From the NCBI GenBank assembly GCA_963974215.1, contig CAXBBL010000004.1, forward strand, positions 62,001 to 126,000: a DNA stretch of 64,000 bases, written 5' to 3'. The translations under genes and the position numbers were made by a program. Numbering within the stretch: position 1 is the first letter of the stretch; each line of letters starts with the position of its first letter. Positions 16,758 through 26,515 of this stretch are shown one piece after another. Below the pieces are notes generated by a model. That model made no database searches. It worked only from the letters and a program-made list of their open reading frames with translations, and was not told the origin of the DNA. The DNA comes from Croceimicrobium sp963974215 (lineage in GTDB: Bacteria > Bacteroidota > Bacteroidia > Flavobacteriales > Schleiferiaceae).

Positions 16758-18551
16758 CTATACCTGTCGTGATTTTAGCCACGCCCGCGGTGTGAGACCG
16801 GTGGAGCGTTTGAAAAATTCGTTGAAAACAGATTTAGAGTTAAAGCCACTTTCATAAGCCAAGCCTAATAGCGTGATGTTGCTGTTTTCAGGGTCTAATG
16901 CCTTCTGCTGAAAAGCCGTTAAACGCCAACTGTTAATGTATTCATTAAAGTTTTTACTGAGATTTTCATTTATCAGCCAGGAAAGTTTGTTGGGGTGAAT
17001 TTGTAAGGATTGTGCCAGTTCTCTCAATGAAAGTGAAGGATTGAGGTAAATTTCCTCTTCATCCATCAGTTGTTTTAATTGCTCCAGCGTAGCCAGGGTT
17101 TCAGGATCTGATGTGCTGGTTGAAAACTGTTTTTGCTCACTTGAAATCGGCAGAGTGCTGCCGTTTGTAATTGGCTCCTCAAATGTATTTTCAGGAAAAT
17201 TCATCCTTTCAATCATTGCCTGAAAACGTTCATCATCGCGAATAGCATCCCACATCCAATAATGTTTGAGGGTAACCATCATTACAGATTTCGCTTTATA
17301 GCCTTCTTCCAGCTTAGCGAAGGCTTCATCCTTTAGGCCCATCATGGCGTAAAGCAGCGCGGGATCCATGGGGTCTAAAAACTCTTGACTTTCTACACTT
17401 CGTAAAACTTCTTTTTCTTGCCCCAGTAGTATTTTTAAAATAAGATGAGAAAAGTGCGTCCACGGATTATCTTCACTTAATTCAATGGCTTTTTGAGAGG
17501 CAATCTTGGCTTCGTCAAACTTCTTTAGAAATCCAAGTGACGTGCTCTTCCAATGATAAGACTCGCTATTAGAAGGTTCAAGCTCAATAGCTTTGTCAAA
17601 AGCCTCAACGGCTGGTTTAAAGCGGGCAGCAAAATAATAGCTGAGCCCAAGTTGCCAATGGCTACCGAAATGCAAGGGATCAGTTTCCAATAATTTTTGA
17701 GCTATTTCTATAGCTTTATCAACATCATTTTCAAGAAATATGTAGTAATAGATGATAAAATCATTTTGATTGGGTAAGCCATAGCGCACGGCTTTTTGAT
17801 AGGATTCTATGGCAGCATCCCAGTTCCAGTCGTAAAACAGATGAATAAAAGCCAGGACTTTGTGCGCGCGTGGGTCGTACTGATTGAGACCTAAGGCCGT
17901 GTAGGCATAGGCCCGCGCTTGCTCATGAGCATCAATAGTAGAGATTATGCCAGAGGCGGCATGGTGAATTAGTGTTTCACCCATATAAGCATAGGCCTCA
18001 CCATAGTCTGGCGCTAGCTCTGTAGCCTTTTTAAAAAACTCCAAAGCTTTAATATTGCCGTTAAAATCTCGTTTAAAGAAGTAAATCCCCTTTAAAAGCA
18101 ATTGGTAGGCCTCGGTGTTTTGCGTGTAATTAGTACTGGTAAAGTTGACTTCTAACTCTAATTGCAAACGCTCCAGTACACAGTTGGCTATTTCATCCTG
18201 TATGGCAAAAATATCATCCAGCTCACGGTCATATTTTTCGGTCCAAATTCTGAATCCATTTTCTGCCGTCACCAATTGTACACTAATGCGCACCTTATTG
18301 GCGGCCTTTCTCAGGCTTCCTTCTAGTAGTAGGTTTACCCCTAATTTATTTCCAATTTCACGGGCATCTAGGTCTTTCCCCTTAAGGGAGAATACGCTGG
18401 TACGCGCAATCACTTTCAACCCATTAATTAGGCTTAAGGCATTAATGATTTCTTCAGTTATTCCGTCACTAAAATATTCATCTTCCTGATTGGTACTAAG
18501 ATTTAAAAAAGGAAGTACGGCAATGGAGCGTTCCGGAATTTCGGAAATCAT
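16758..18551 (-). CDS. TolB-like/TPR/AraC transcriptional regulator 1
   Basis: The N-terminus SIAVLPFLNLSTNQEDEYFSDGITEEI and LEGSLRKAANKVRISVQLV is the TolB-N-like domain often found fused to adenylate cyclases and regulators (residues about 8-130). TPR-like helices follow, e.g. ALEFFKKATELAPDYGEAY and EAFDKAIELEPSNSESYHW. The C-terminal 100 residues are an AraC double helix-turn-helix with IHPNKLSWLINENL and LAYESGFNSKSVFNEFF. There is no membrane segment, so it is cytoplasmic and probably senses a ligand or partner through the TPRs. The next operator and target start 47 bp after its stop. Paralogues are at 29079 and 41114. Confidence 0.85.
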   Translation of the reverse strand: MISEIPERSIAVLPFLNLSTNQEDEYFSDGITEEIINALSLINGLKVIARTSVFSLKGKDLDAREIGNKLGVNLLLEGSLRKAANKVRISVQLVTAENGFRIWTEKYDRELDDIFAIQDEIANCVLERLQLELEVNFTSTNYTQNTEAYQLLLKGIYFFKRDFNGNIKALEFFKKATELAPDYGEAYAYMGETLIHHAASGIISTIDAHEQARAYAYTALGLNQYDPRAHKVLAFIHLFYDWNWDAAIESYQKAVRYGLPNQNDFIIYYYIFLENDVDKAIEIAQKLLETDPLHFGSHWQLGLSYYFAARFKPAVEAFDKAIELEPSNSESYHWKSTSLGFLKKFDEAKIASQKAIELSEDNPWTHFSHLILKILLGQEKEVLRSVESQEFLDPMDPALLYAMMGLKDEAFAKLEEGYKAKSVMMVTLKHYWMWDAIRDDERFQAMIERMNFPENTFEEPITNGSTLPISSEQKQFSTSTSDPETLATLEQLKQLMDEEEIYLNPSLSLRELAQSLQIHPNKLSWLINENLSKNFNEYINSWRLTAFQQKALDPENSNITLLGLAYESGFNSKSVFNEFFKRSTGLTPRAWLKSRQV

Positions 18552-18658
18552 TAGTTATTGGGTTGGTGTAACTTTATTTTGAGGAGTAAAGATAAACGGA
18601 TAATTTTATTCGAAGGAGGTAGTTTTTAAAGCATATTAAATGGCCTTAAACAGAAAAA

Positions 18659-18691
18659 CGCGAAGCCAGCCCTTTCGGCTAACTCCGCGCT
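18659..18691 (-). terminator. Terminator of the TonB receptor-DUF4249 operon
   Basis: CGCGGAGTTAGCC and GGGCTGGCTTCGCG pair around a GAAA tetraloop with GU pairs, followed on the minus strand by TTTTTCTG. The plus strand also has a CTTTTT tail, so it may work in both directions. Confidence 0.8.
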
Positions 18692-18714
18692 TTTTATTAA
18701 ATCAAGTTTTAGTA

Positions 18715-19551
18715 CTATTCTGTCACCACCACATCCCCCGAAAGGGTGTAAGCACAAGCTTGAAAGAGGCCTATGCCGCCTTTAATGTTGGACGGAACGT
18801 TGGCGGGTGTTTTACCAAAAAGACCACCTTGCATGGGTGTATCTGCAAGAGCCAAGTAGAAATTGTAGCTGCTTTCATCTAAAGTGTAAAGACGGATGGA
18901 AAGTGTATCGCCCACTTGGGGCTTAGTCTCATCTTCTTCGTCCCAATAAGCAATAACCCCTGAAGCGGTAAAGCCTTGTCCAAAAGCTTGATCATCAAAA
19001 ACAACCAAGTCACTGGCGGTGCTCAGTTGCCTTTTGCCGTTTATCATAGCTTCGGTTCTAAAGTAATTCTTAATGGAAGGCTGGTTCGCCATGGTGCCAA
19101 TCAAGTGGTAACCTTCTTCCCATTGTAAATCTCCGGCCCTAGCTTTGACCAGTTCTAAACCCAATACCCGCACGGTATCCTGCAAGGTAGAAGTGGCCTG
19201 TAAGGTACCTCCATCGTATTCAATCTCGAGGTGGTAGGTGCGGCCAATTATTCCGGTAAAGGAAGCAGGGCCTTTGTACAAGCCGGGTAAGTTTTCACTG
19301 AATACGACTATATTACCCTCATCATCGGCAATAGTTACAAGCGCCTCACGCACTACTTCGGGGGCTTCTGTAGAAAAGTAGGTTTTGGTCCACTGCAGCT
19401 TTACGTAGCTCTCGCCAGCCGTATTTGTGAGAACCCCTTCAACAGCCACCTGTGGGTCGGGTTCAGCTACTTTTAATTCTACTACTTTTTGACAGGAAGT
19501 GATTGAGGTTGCCAGTAAGATTAAGGCGATAAGTGTTTTTACAATTTTCAT
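18715..19551 (-). CDS. DUF4249 family lipoprotein
   Basis: The start at 19551 gives a lipoprotein signal (KTLIALILLATSITSCQK) and leaves a 4-bp gap to the TonB receptor gene; longer frames would overlap that gene. The mature part (ELKVAEPDPQVAVEGVLTN, YHLEIEYDGGTLQATSTL, YFRTEAMINGK) matches DUF4249, a family encoded next to TonB receptors in Bacteroidota and probably a surface or periplasmic partner of the receptor. Length is 278 aa. It is the second gene of a two-gene operon. Confidence 0.85.
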   Translation of the reverse strand: MKIVKTLIALILLATSITSCQKVVELKVAEPDPQVAVEGVLTNTAGESYVKLQWTKTYFSTEAPEVVREALVTIADDEGNIVVFSENLPGLYKGPASFTGIIGRTYHLEIEYDGGTLQATSTLQDTVRVLGLELVKARAGDLQWEEGYHLIGTMANQPSIKNYFRTEAMINGKRQLSTASDLVVFDDQAFGQGFTASGVIAYWDEEDETKPQVGDTLSIRLYTLDESSYNFYLALADTPMQGGLFGKTPANVPSNIKGGIGLFQACAYTLSGDVVVTE

Positions 19552-19555
19552 GGTT

Positions 19556-21880
19556 TTAAAATTTAAAGTTATACGTAACGGCCGGCACAATGGTGCCGAT
19601 AAGCGACATCTGCACAGCTTCGGTGTTCTTCGGGTTGTCTGCATTTTGGCGCACTTGGATGGTGAATGGGTTTTGACGTCCATAAGCATTGTAGAGTGAG
19701 AAATTCCAACTGCTTTCCCACTTGCGGCCCGGTTTCTTTTTGTTGTCTAGCGTAAGCGAAAGATCCAGGCGGTGCGAGTCAGGTAAACGATAGCCGTTAC
19801 GTTCTGCATATACTGGCACCACAAGGCCATTGTGCTCGTAAGAAGAATTCGGGATGCTAATGGGCGATCCGCTAGCGAACGTAAAAGCGGCTCCTAATTG
19901 TAGCCTGGGCTTTAGCTGATAACTAGCCACCAGATTAATAGCGTGTGGGCGGTCTTGACGGGGGCGGTATGGGTCTCCATTGTTTATGCCAGCAATGGTT
20001 CGGGTGGTTTTAGAAAGCGTATAGCTCACCCAGCCCTTCAGTTTGCCTTCGGTCTTTTTCAGCATTAGTTCTAGGCCGTAGGCTTCTCCTGTGCCAGAAA
20101 GGATTTCACGCTCTAGTTGTTCATTTAGAATAAGGTTGGCGTTGTCGCGAAAGTCAATTTGGTTTTGCATGAATTTGTAGTACACTTCTGTTGAAAGCTC
20201 ATAGCGGTTTGACGCGAAATTGTGGAAATAGCCTAGTGCCACCTGATCAACCAGCTGGGGCTTGATGCTGCTAGAAGCCGGGAAGTAAATATCCAGCGGT
20301 GTGCCGGTGGTAGAGTTGCTAGCCATTTGGAGGTACTGATACATGCGGTTGTAAGACATTTTGATGGATTTTTCATCACCCAGTAGGTAGCGCAGGTTTA
20401 GGCGCGGCTCCAGCCCATGCTGCCCATCGTGTAATTCGTTTTTAGCAAAAGCTCTGCTGTACACCGGCTCAGGCACTCCTTCCTCATATTGGTTATTGGT
20501 GCCGCCAATGTTTTGGAAAAGGGAATAGCGCAAGCCGGCCTCTGCAGTAAATTTGTCGCTAAGCGAGATCATAGCGCTGGCATAGGCCGCAGACTCCAAT
20601 GCCCGTTGAGTTTCTAGTTTAAGGCTGGTATTGATGTCGCTACCGGTTACTTTTATAAAACCAGGATGTATTGTGTGGTGAGCGGAAGACAGCCCGAACT
20701 TATAGTTGTAGCGCTTGGAAGGCAGATAGGAAAAATCAGCTTTCAGCGTTTGATCATTGATGCGTGCTTCCCACTCGAGATTATTGGAACCTGAAAAGGA
20801 ACCTAGGCTGTAGTTGAAATCGCTGTAAACGCCCGAAAAATTGGCATAGAATTTATCGCTAAAGCGATGTTTCCAATTAAGGGTGGCGGTGTGGTTGCCC
20901 CATTTCCAGCTCAACTGCTCCTTGTTTTTCAGCACATCGTTACCGTAATACCCAGAAAACGTGATGCGATCTTTATCGCCCAATTTAAAGTTTAGTCGGC
21001 CATTGAAGTCATAGAAATATAAGGTGCTGTTTTTCACATCTTCCTTGGGGCTCAACCTTGTGAAAACATCGGCATAGGTTCTGCGGCCGGCAAAGATGAA
21101 GGAGCTTTTTCCTTTCTGAATAGGCCCTTCAAGACTTAGCCGGCTGGCTATCAATCCCAGTCCGCCATTGGCTTTAAATCCCTGATTATCACCATCCCGC
21201 ATACTGATGTCTAGTAGAGAAGCTGAACGACCGCCATATTGCGCGGGAATGCCGCCCTTGTAGATTTCGGCACTTTTTAGCACATCGGCATTAAATACCG
21301 AAAAGAAACCCATGAGATGGCTAGGGCTATACACGGTGGCTCCGTCCAGTAGTACCAAGTTTTGATCAGCAGCCCCGCCACGAACAAAGAAGCCGGTGGT
21401 GCCCTCACCTCCCGATTGTACCCCTGGTAAGGTTTGTATAGCTTTCAGTACATCTACTTCTCCCATAAAAGCGGGGATTTCCTTGAGCTGTTTAATAGTT
21501 AAAATCTCACTGCTCATTTTAAGGTCTTCTACATTGGCTGCTTCAATTTGGTCTGTTACTGTTACTTCGGTAAGCTCAGTTGCAGACGGATTGAGTTCCA
21601 GATCCAATTTTTGTTGGCCAGTAATTGTCACCTCTATGGTTTTGGTCTCATAACCTATATAGCTGACCTGCAATTTGTACTTACCGGCCGGTAACTCCAG
21701 GGTATACAATCCATTAAAATCTGTAGTAGCCCCGATTTTCAAGGAGGGGATATAAACTGAAGCCCCAATAAGGGTTTCGGAAGTGGTGGCGTCAATAATA
21801 CTGCCACTGAGGCTAGCCTTGTTCTCGGCGGTGGCCAAAAAGATTAAAAGGCTGAACATTAGGATAAAAACTTTTTTCAT
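19556..21880 (-). CDS. TonB-dependent outer-membrane receptor with carboxypeptidase-like N-terminal domain
   Basis: The start at 21880 gives a signal peptide (KKVFILMFSLLIFLATAEN); the longer frame to 21943 would run into the -7 element. A carboxypeptidase-regulatory-like domain follows (ASLSGSIIDATTSETLIGASVYIPSL..GLYTLELPAG), then the plug (ALQTLPGVQSGGEGTTGFFVRGGAADQNLVLLDGATVYSP) and a long barrel ending VPAVTYNFKF. It imports an unknown substrate across the outer membrane using TonB energy. It is 774 aa and is co-transcribed with the DUF4249 lipoprotein. The promoter carries two tandem operators. Confidence 0.93.
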   Translation of the reverse strand: MKKVFILMFSLLIFLATAENKASLSGSIIDATTSETLIGASVYIPSLKIGATTDFNGLYTLELPAGKYKLQVSYIGYETKTIEVTITGQQKLDLELNPSATELTEVTVTDQIEAANVEDLKMSSEILTIKQLKEIPAFMGEVDVLKAIQTLPGVQSGGEGTTGFFVRGGAADQNLVLLDGATVYSPSHLMGFFSVFNADVLKSAEIYKGGIPAQYGGRSASLLDISMRDGDNQGFKANGGLGLIASRLSLEGPIQKGKSSFIFAGRRTYADVFTRLSPKEDVKNSTLYFYDFNGRLNFKLGDKDRITFSGYYGNDVLKNKEQLSWKWGNHTATLNWKHRFSDKFYANFSGVYSDFNYSLGSFSGSNNLEWEARINDQTLKADFSYLPSKRYNYKFGLSSAHHTIHPGFIKVTGSDINTSLKLETQRALESAAYASAMISLSDKFTAEAGLRYSLFQNIGGTNNQYEEGVPEPVYSRAFAKNELHDGQHGLEPRLNLRYLLGDEKSIKMSYNRMYQYLQMASNSTTGTPLDIYFPASSSIKPQLVDQVALGYFHNFASNRYELSTEVYYKFMQNQIDFRDNANLILNEQLEREILSGTGEAYGLELMLKKTEGKLKGWVSYTLSKTTRTIAGINNGDPYRPRQDRPHAINLVASYQLKPRLQLGAAFTFASGSPISIPNSSYEHNGLVVPVYAERNGYRLPDSHRLDLSLTLDNKKKPGRKWESSWNFSLYNAYGRQNPFTIQVRQNADNPKNTEAVQMSLIGTIVPAVTYNFKF

Positions 21881-21940
21881 GTTGTTGGTATTATGAATAG
21901 TAAAGCAGTGGAGCTTTGCCACCTTTCTCATTTGCTGGGG

Positions 21941-22012
21941 CAAAGCTATTCTTAGGTAGAAGGGATCAAGTCCCGCATTACACTTAGGAGGTTCGATATT
22001 ATAATTCTGGAC
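21941..22012 (-). promoter_or_regulatory. Promoter with two tandem operators, TonB receptor operon
   Basis: The distal operator GTTCGATATT/ATAATTCTGGAC is at 21991-22012. A weaker proximal copy, GTCCCGCATT/ACACTTAGGAGG, is at 21970-21991, a 21-bp offset. The proximal copy is exactly 25 nt from CAAA at 21941-21944, the minus-strand TTTG -7 element. Confidence 0.75.
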
Positions 22013-22019
22013 AAAACTG

Positions 22020-23039
22020 CTAGGCTTTACCCTTGCAATAGGGTTTGATTTGAAAAGTACGTGTCTGGAAGTTGATAGTTACCACACCCATTGTCATTAA
22101 GTCATAGCCAATTACCCCGTCAACATTAAGTCCGTGAGATCTTAAGTTTTTAAAATCTATCAACATCGCCGTTATTTTATTCAGGCTTACACCAATTTTT
22201 ATATTTTCAAGTTGTCTAAGTTCAATTCCTGGTTTTGACCCATCGGTACCTAAAAGACTTTTAATTGAAATTAAACGAGTTTCAATTTTGTCCCGAGTTG
22301 CTAGTTCCTTGTCAAAGAGTAAAATTTCGGAGCCACTGTCAAAGGCAATTCGATAATAGTGATCATTGATGTTGGCTTGTAATTCAATGAGCGAGCCTCT
22401 GAACTTAAAAGGCATAGCAATCTTACCAGAAACTAATTTGCCCGTTGTATCAGCTAGTCGTTGACCTTGTTGATCTGTTTTGTAAATCCTCAGCTCCTCT
22501 TGATGTAAATCAATTTCCAGCTCCAGTCCCCTAAATAGATTTACGCCCATTAGACCAAGAATCTTAACATTTCTCTTCTTCTCAATATCTCCAAGTTTAG
22601 TCACATCGGCCCTATTTATTTTAAATATTACTTCACCAAGCTGCAGTTGGCCCACCTTACATACTCGCGCATCATGAATTTGACCATTAACTCCAGTTAC
22701 CTGTCGAGTAGGGTCAGAATAGGAGTTTTTAAAGTGTTGGTCATTTAACACCAAGCCTGGAGCACCCGTATCAAAAATAAAATACCCAGTATCTCCATGT
22801 ATGGCTCCTTTAAGCAGCAATAGTTTGCCTAGCTTGTAAACAGGGATGCGGTAAGAATTAATTGTCTGCGTTTGGTTTTCAAAATGAGTCCAGGTAACTA
22901 TGCTTTTGTGCCCAGAGCAACTGCCCAAAAGTAATAGGGCAATCAGTCCTAGAATTAGAATTATTCTTGGTTTTGAAAAGGCCGAGTTGGAAATGCCTAA
23001 TGTTTTTACATAGCCTTGTTCTAATGCGATTGGTTTCAT
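22020..23039 (-). CDS. Retropepsin-like aspartic protease, membrane-anchored
   Basis: Two aspartic-protease half-sites lie in one chain: FIFDTGAPGLVL and IAFDSGSEILLF, each a DTG/DSG-type motif, with GLMGVNLFRGLELEIDL and VIGYDLMTMGVVTINF as the hydrophobic glycine segments. A hydrophobic segment ending LLLLGSCSG near the N-terminus suggests a lipoprotein or anchor. The start at 23039 is preferred because the frame start at 23072 would lie upstream of the -7 element at 23070. Length is 339 aa. The gene has its own tandem-operator promoter. Confidence 0.8.
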   Translation of the reverse strand: MKPIALEQGYVKTLGISNSAFSKPRIILILGLIALLLLGSCSGHKSIVTWTHFENQTQTINSYRIPVYKLGKLLLLKGAIHGDTGYFIFDTGAPGLVLNDQHFKNSYSDPTRQVTGVNGQIHDARVCKVGQLQLGEVIFKINRADVTKLGDIEKKRNVKILGLMGVNLFRGLELEIDLHQEELRIYKTDQQGQRLADTTGKLVSGKIAMPFKFRGSLIELQANINDHYYRIAFDSGSEILLFDKELATRDKIETRLISIKSLLGTDGSKPGIELRQLENIKIGVSLNKITAMLIDFKNLRSHGLNVDGVIGYDLMTMGVVTINFQTRTFQIKPYCKGKA

Positions 23040-23069
23040 CGTAACTGTTTGTTTAATAGTTTGATGAGG

Positions 23070-23141
23070 CAAAAGTGACGCTAAGGTTTAGCCTAGGAGT
23101 TCGGGATTCTAGGCCATCGGTTCGGCTTTACATTTTAGCAC
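23070..23141 (-). promoter_or_regulatory. Promoter with two tandem operators, retropepsin-like gene
   Basis: GTTCGGGATT.. at 23099-23120 and GTTCGGCTTT/ACATTTTAGCAC at 23120-23141 start 21 bp apart. The first is exactly 25 nt from CAAA at 23070-23073 (TTTG on the minus strand). Confidence 0.7.
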
Positions 23142-23386
23142 TTGTTTGCTTATACAGGAAACTGATAGATTGGCAGCTCTTTAGCGATTCAAGCTGATTG
23201 AATGCAGCCCAATGCTTAAGGCATTTCTACTCTTTCTTTATTATGTTTTCAAACTATTATCACCAAGTAGTTTGCAATGCTTTGTTCCCCCCCCCACGAA
23301 AAAGGGAATCGAGAGCGCAACTTTTGCGGACCTTAGAGCGTCAATCATATTAGGATAACAGAATCAATGGCAGTTATATACGTATT

Positions 23387-23792
23387 AATTGGAGACAGCA
23401 TTGGAAGAAGAATCTCCAATATTCCATCAACTTGGTTGGATGGGTTAAAAATGATTTGCGGCAGATTGTAAATGGCCAATTCCAAAATAATCATTTAGAT
23501 TACGCGAGTCATGAGCTGATAAACGAAAAGACTTTTTTCTTTTAGCGAAGAAGTGAAACAAAGCACTGACGACAATTCTGTTCAAAATAAAAAACTAGAA
23601 GCTTGCTGGCATTTTCTGCCTGAAAATCCCTCGAGTGAGGATTTTAAATTTCGAAAGGTGGCTCGCGCAATATTGGCCACAATCCAATTGACGTTCAGAT
23701 AGCCGGATGTTATACCGGCTATTGCAGACTTTAGTAATAAAGAGATACTGGCAATGAATGCTGATTTCCTCTTGGAAGTACTAATGACCTAA
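23387..23792 (+). pseudogene. Degenerate gene remnant, family not recognised
   Basis: In the 745-bp gap, the plus strand reads NWRQHWKKNLQYSINLVGWV, then NGQFQNNHLDYASHELINEK up to a stop near 23545. A one-base frame change then leads to VKQSTDDNSVQNKKLEACWH and FLPENPSSEDFKFRKVARAI, an in-frame TAG near 23698, and PDVIPAIADFSNKEILAMNA to TAA at 23790. The protein-like composition in linked frames suggests a decayed gene with one frameshift and one nonsense mutation. A strong hairpin, ATAGCCGG/CCGGCTAT, surrounds the TAG. The upstream stretch 23142-23386 holds a run of nine C and nothing else clear. Confidence 0.5.
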
Positions 23793-23817
23793 GTTCGGCC
23801 TTTATTTAGATCAAAGC

Positions 23818-26073
23818 TTATTGCAAAATTAGCTTCATTATTTTGATAGAACCGTGATAGTCCTCTAGTTGGATTAGATATATACCCGCTGTAAATTGGC
23901 CAAGGTGTAATTCTCCTTCTGGATGATTCCACTCTTTTATGAGTTGTCCGCTGAGGCTTAGCAAACAAGCTTTTTTGGTGTCCGCACCCATTAAGTAAAT
24001 TAGACCCTTACTTGGGTTTGGGTAAAAGTTATGATCAGAATAGCTCTTTTCGTTAATAGAAAAATTTCTTAGAACAGCTTGTAGGGTATCTACTGTATAG
24101 TTAGTTGGGCCATTATAGCGGTTAACATTTGGGCCGAAAATTCCAATAGCAGCCCCCGTTGTGGTATCTGAAAAACTCATATCGAGGAGGCCTATCATAT
24201 TAGAGCCGGGATTAGATTGGCTCCAAGTAGTGCCGCCGTCAAAAGTTTCTAAAACATAAAGACCACCATTGGGACTAGGATTTCCCGCATAACCATGGCT
24301 CTCTGTTCTAAAACTCATCCAGCGAAAGTCATAAAAATTTAGATTGGCGGGTAAGCTTGGTCCTAAATCTGTCCAGTTTTGACCCCCGTCCGTTGTTTTA
24401 TAAAGCCGGGCATCGTTACCATAGAGAATCACTTCATTACTTTTTAAAAGACTTAAACCATTATTTCCTCGGGTTGCACCCGTGCTTAAATTCATATTTT
24501 GTTTAACACTTACCCAAGTCTTGGTGGTATCGGTACTCTTAAAAATATCATCCTCGGTAAGCACATAAATCTCATTGAGGTTAGCAAATTCAATATCAAC
24601 TACTTGTTGGCCCGCAAAGCCAGCACCAGTGATAATACGCCAAGTTTGTCCCCTGTCTACACTTAGCTGCGAAAAGTATTTTCCTATGCCTATTATCTGA
24701 TTGCCATTTTGTAGAATCTTTAGGACTCCTGTACCTCCGAAGCTCGAGTAGATAGATACCAAACGACCACTAGTAGGCGATCCTTTTACATAGCGGCCGA
24801 TCGATTTGCTAAAGGCAAAAAAGAGCGTGTCGGCCGATATCGGAAGCATTACCCCACCATTTAAGGAAATGGGATTGTTAGTGCTGTCTACTAAAGTATT
24901 CCAGCTGACGCCGCCATTTTCGGATACTGCTGTTTTCGATTTAAAGGTTCCTAAATTAGGATTGCCACCTGCAGCATAAGCGTACCAAAGGTCTTTATTA
25001 TAAGTAAGCACTTTTGCTCTGCTAATGCTTACATCAATGTTTAAATCATCCGATTGATCGCTAAAAGTTAAACCTCCGTCTGTACTAATTACCGTATGCA
25101 TATTGCGCTGTGCAATAATTTCATTATTTCCTAATTCTAAAAAGGGTAGCAAAAGCTTGCCAATCGCATTGCTTGATCCCCCAGGACTTGAGTTATATAG
25201 ACTAGTCCAAGTTTGACCGCCATCATTAGTGGTGAAAACACCAAACCAGCTGCTACTAATACCGCCAGCCACTAAACCGTTGTCAGCATCGGAAAAGTTG
25301 ACATATTTCGGAAAGAAATTATTAATAGGATCACTTAATTGGCTGAAGCTTAGTCCACCGTCTACTGTTTTGAAAACTTCTTTTGGGTTAGAACCCCCCG
25401 TAATAAAAAAGACCTTACTACTAATGATGCTTACTTGGTCAAAACCAAAAAAGGTAAAATTCACACCACTTAAACCTGATGGAGCATTTTGCACTAAACT
25501 CCAAGATTCTCCTAAATCGTAGCTAATATGGATTCTGAAAGAAAAGCTGCCTTTTGCGAATCCCAAAAGGGTGTCACCGTTCACATGCATGGCTGGTCCA
25601 GGAAAAGCCATTTCTACAAAATTGTTGCCGCCGTCTTTGGTCATAAAAGCACGTTTATCGCCATAGGCCGGATTAAGAAAGTAAGTAGTGGGGTTCACCA
25701 CTTCTACTGAATTAAAATACTGCGATATTACATTACCTGCACTATCAGTCAAGAGCTTTTCACGCCAAGTCAAGCCACCGTCATCCGTGGTAATAAAGGT
25801 GCCATTAGTAAGGGTAGTGGCTACCCCTTTGTTAGCGTCTAAAAATGCAATATCCTTTATGGAGCTGCTAAGACCTTCAAAAACAATTTCCCAACTCACC
25901 CCTTTATCAGTAGAACGTTTTATTAGACCACTGCCATCACCTGCGTAGATGGTGCTAGAGTTAGGCACTTGCGCATAAACGGAAAAAGGCGAATTTACAT
26001 AGCGCCATTCATTTTGTTGCGCAGTGGCTGAGAATGCGAGGATATAGGCTAATGCTAATGCTAATTTCTTCAT
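23818..26073 (-). CDS. T9SS-secreted protein with BNR/photosystem-like beta-propeller repeats
   Basis: The start at 26073 gives a signal peptide (MKKLALALAYILAFSATAQ). Repeated units such as IYAGDGSGLIKRSTDKGVSWEIV, TTDDGGLTWREKL, FKTVDGGLSFSQL and YKTTDGGQNWTDLGP are BNR/Ycf48-type beta-propeller blades. The C-terminus, YPNPSKGLIYLMG to GIYLIQLEDYHGSIKIMKLILQ, is a type A T9SS sorting domain. It is therefore exported and probably attached to or released from the cell surface. Length is 751 aa. A perfect 20-bp palindrome lies 42 bp upstream of the start. Function is unknown. Confidence 0.85.
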   Translation of the reverse strand: MKKLALALAYILAFSATAQQNEWRYVNSPFSVYAQVPNSSTIYAGDGSGLIKRSTDKGVSWEIVFEGLSSSIKDIAFLDANKGVATTLTNGTFITTDDGGLTWREKLLTDSAGNVISQYFNSVEVVNPTTYFLNPAYGDKRAFMTKDGGNNFVEMAFPGPAMHVNGDTLLGFAKGSFSFRIHISYDLGESWSLVQNAPSGLSGVNFTFFGFDQVSIISSKVFFITGGSNPKEVFKTVDGGLSFSQLSDPINNFFPKYVNFSDADNGLVAGGISSSWFGVFTTNDGGQTWTSLYNSSPGGSSNAIGKLLLPFLELGNNEIIAQRNMHTVISTDGGLTFSDQSDDLNIDVSISRAKVLTYNKDLWYAYAAGGNPNLGTFKSKTAVSENGGVSWNTLVDSTNNPISLNGGVMLPISADTLFFAFSKSIGRYVKGSPTSGRLVSIYSSFGGTGVLKILQNGNQIIGIGKYFSQLSVDRGQTWRIITGAGFAGQQVVDIEFANLNEIYVLTEDDIFKSTDTTKTWVSVKQNMNLSTGATRGNNGLSLLKSNEVILYGNDARLYKTTDGGQNWTDLGPSLPANLNFYDFRWMSFRTESHGYAGNPSPNGGLYVLETFDGGTTWSQSNPGSNMIGLLDMSFSDTTTGAAIGIFGPNVNRYNGPTNYTVDTLQAVLRNFSINEKSYSDHNFYPNPSKGLIYLMGADTKKACLLSLSGQLIKEWNHPEGELHLGQFTAGIYLIQLEDYHGSIKIMKLILQ

Positions 26074-26115
26074 GATAAATTTTTCGGAAAATTCTTTCAT
26101 TTCCGTTCTTATCAC

Positions 26116-26135
26116 AATACGCAATTTTGCGTATT
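26116..26135 (-). promoter_or_regulatory. 20-bp palindrome upstream of the T9SS propeller gene
   Basis: AATACGCAA-TT-TTGCGTATT is a perfect inverted repeat. A similar site, AATACGCAGTAATTCGTATT, lies upstream of the broken T9SS gene at 60.4 kb (16 of 20 positions shared). It is a probable operator. The rest of the spacer, 26136-26515, shows no gene or other signal. Confidence 0.6.
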
Positions 26136-26515
26136 TTTAATTTATTCATCAAGTTTCTATGTGACCTATAGATTTATTGACACGAACTAAAAATTTGCCA
26201 AGAGTGATAGGTACACTCGATGCAATACTGCTTAAAGGAGCTTTCCGTAAAATCGATTGCCATTCTTTGCAATTGAAAGGAAGCCTGAGTCAAAAAAGCT
26301 AAGAGAAACAAGAAGCAGTGCTTTCTAGCTTTTAATTGAATATTTCTTCAAAGGAATAAGGCATTTTTTTTAGTGTTATTTGCGTTTTGCTAAGCAAGGC
26401 TTTGGCCAGTAGGCGCCTGTTTTACAATGACGAGGTGAATGGGGTGCGAAATTCAGGGTGACTTATTCAATTTAGGTGTACTCGTGGGACCGGTAATTTA
26501 AAACGAATTGAAAAG

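Noticed and set aside
23287..23295. Run of nine C as a possible phase-variation tract
   Set aside because: It is not inside an intact gene or a recognisable promoter; may also be a sequencing artefact.
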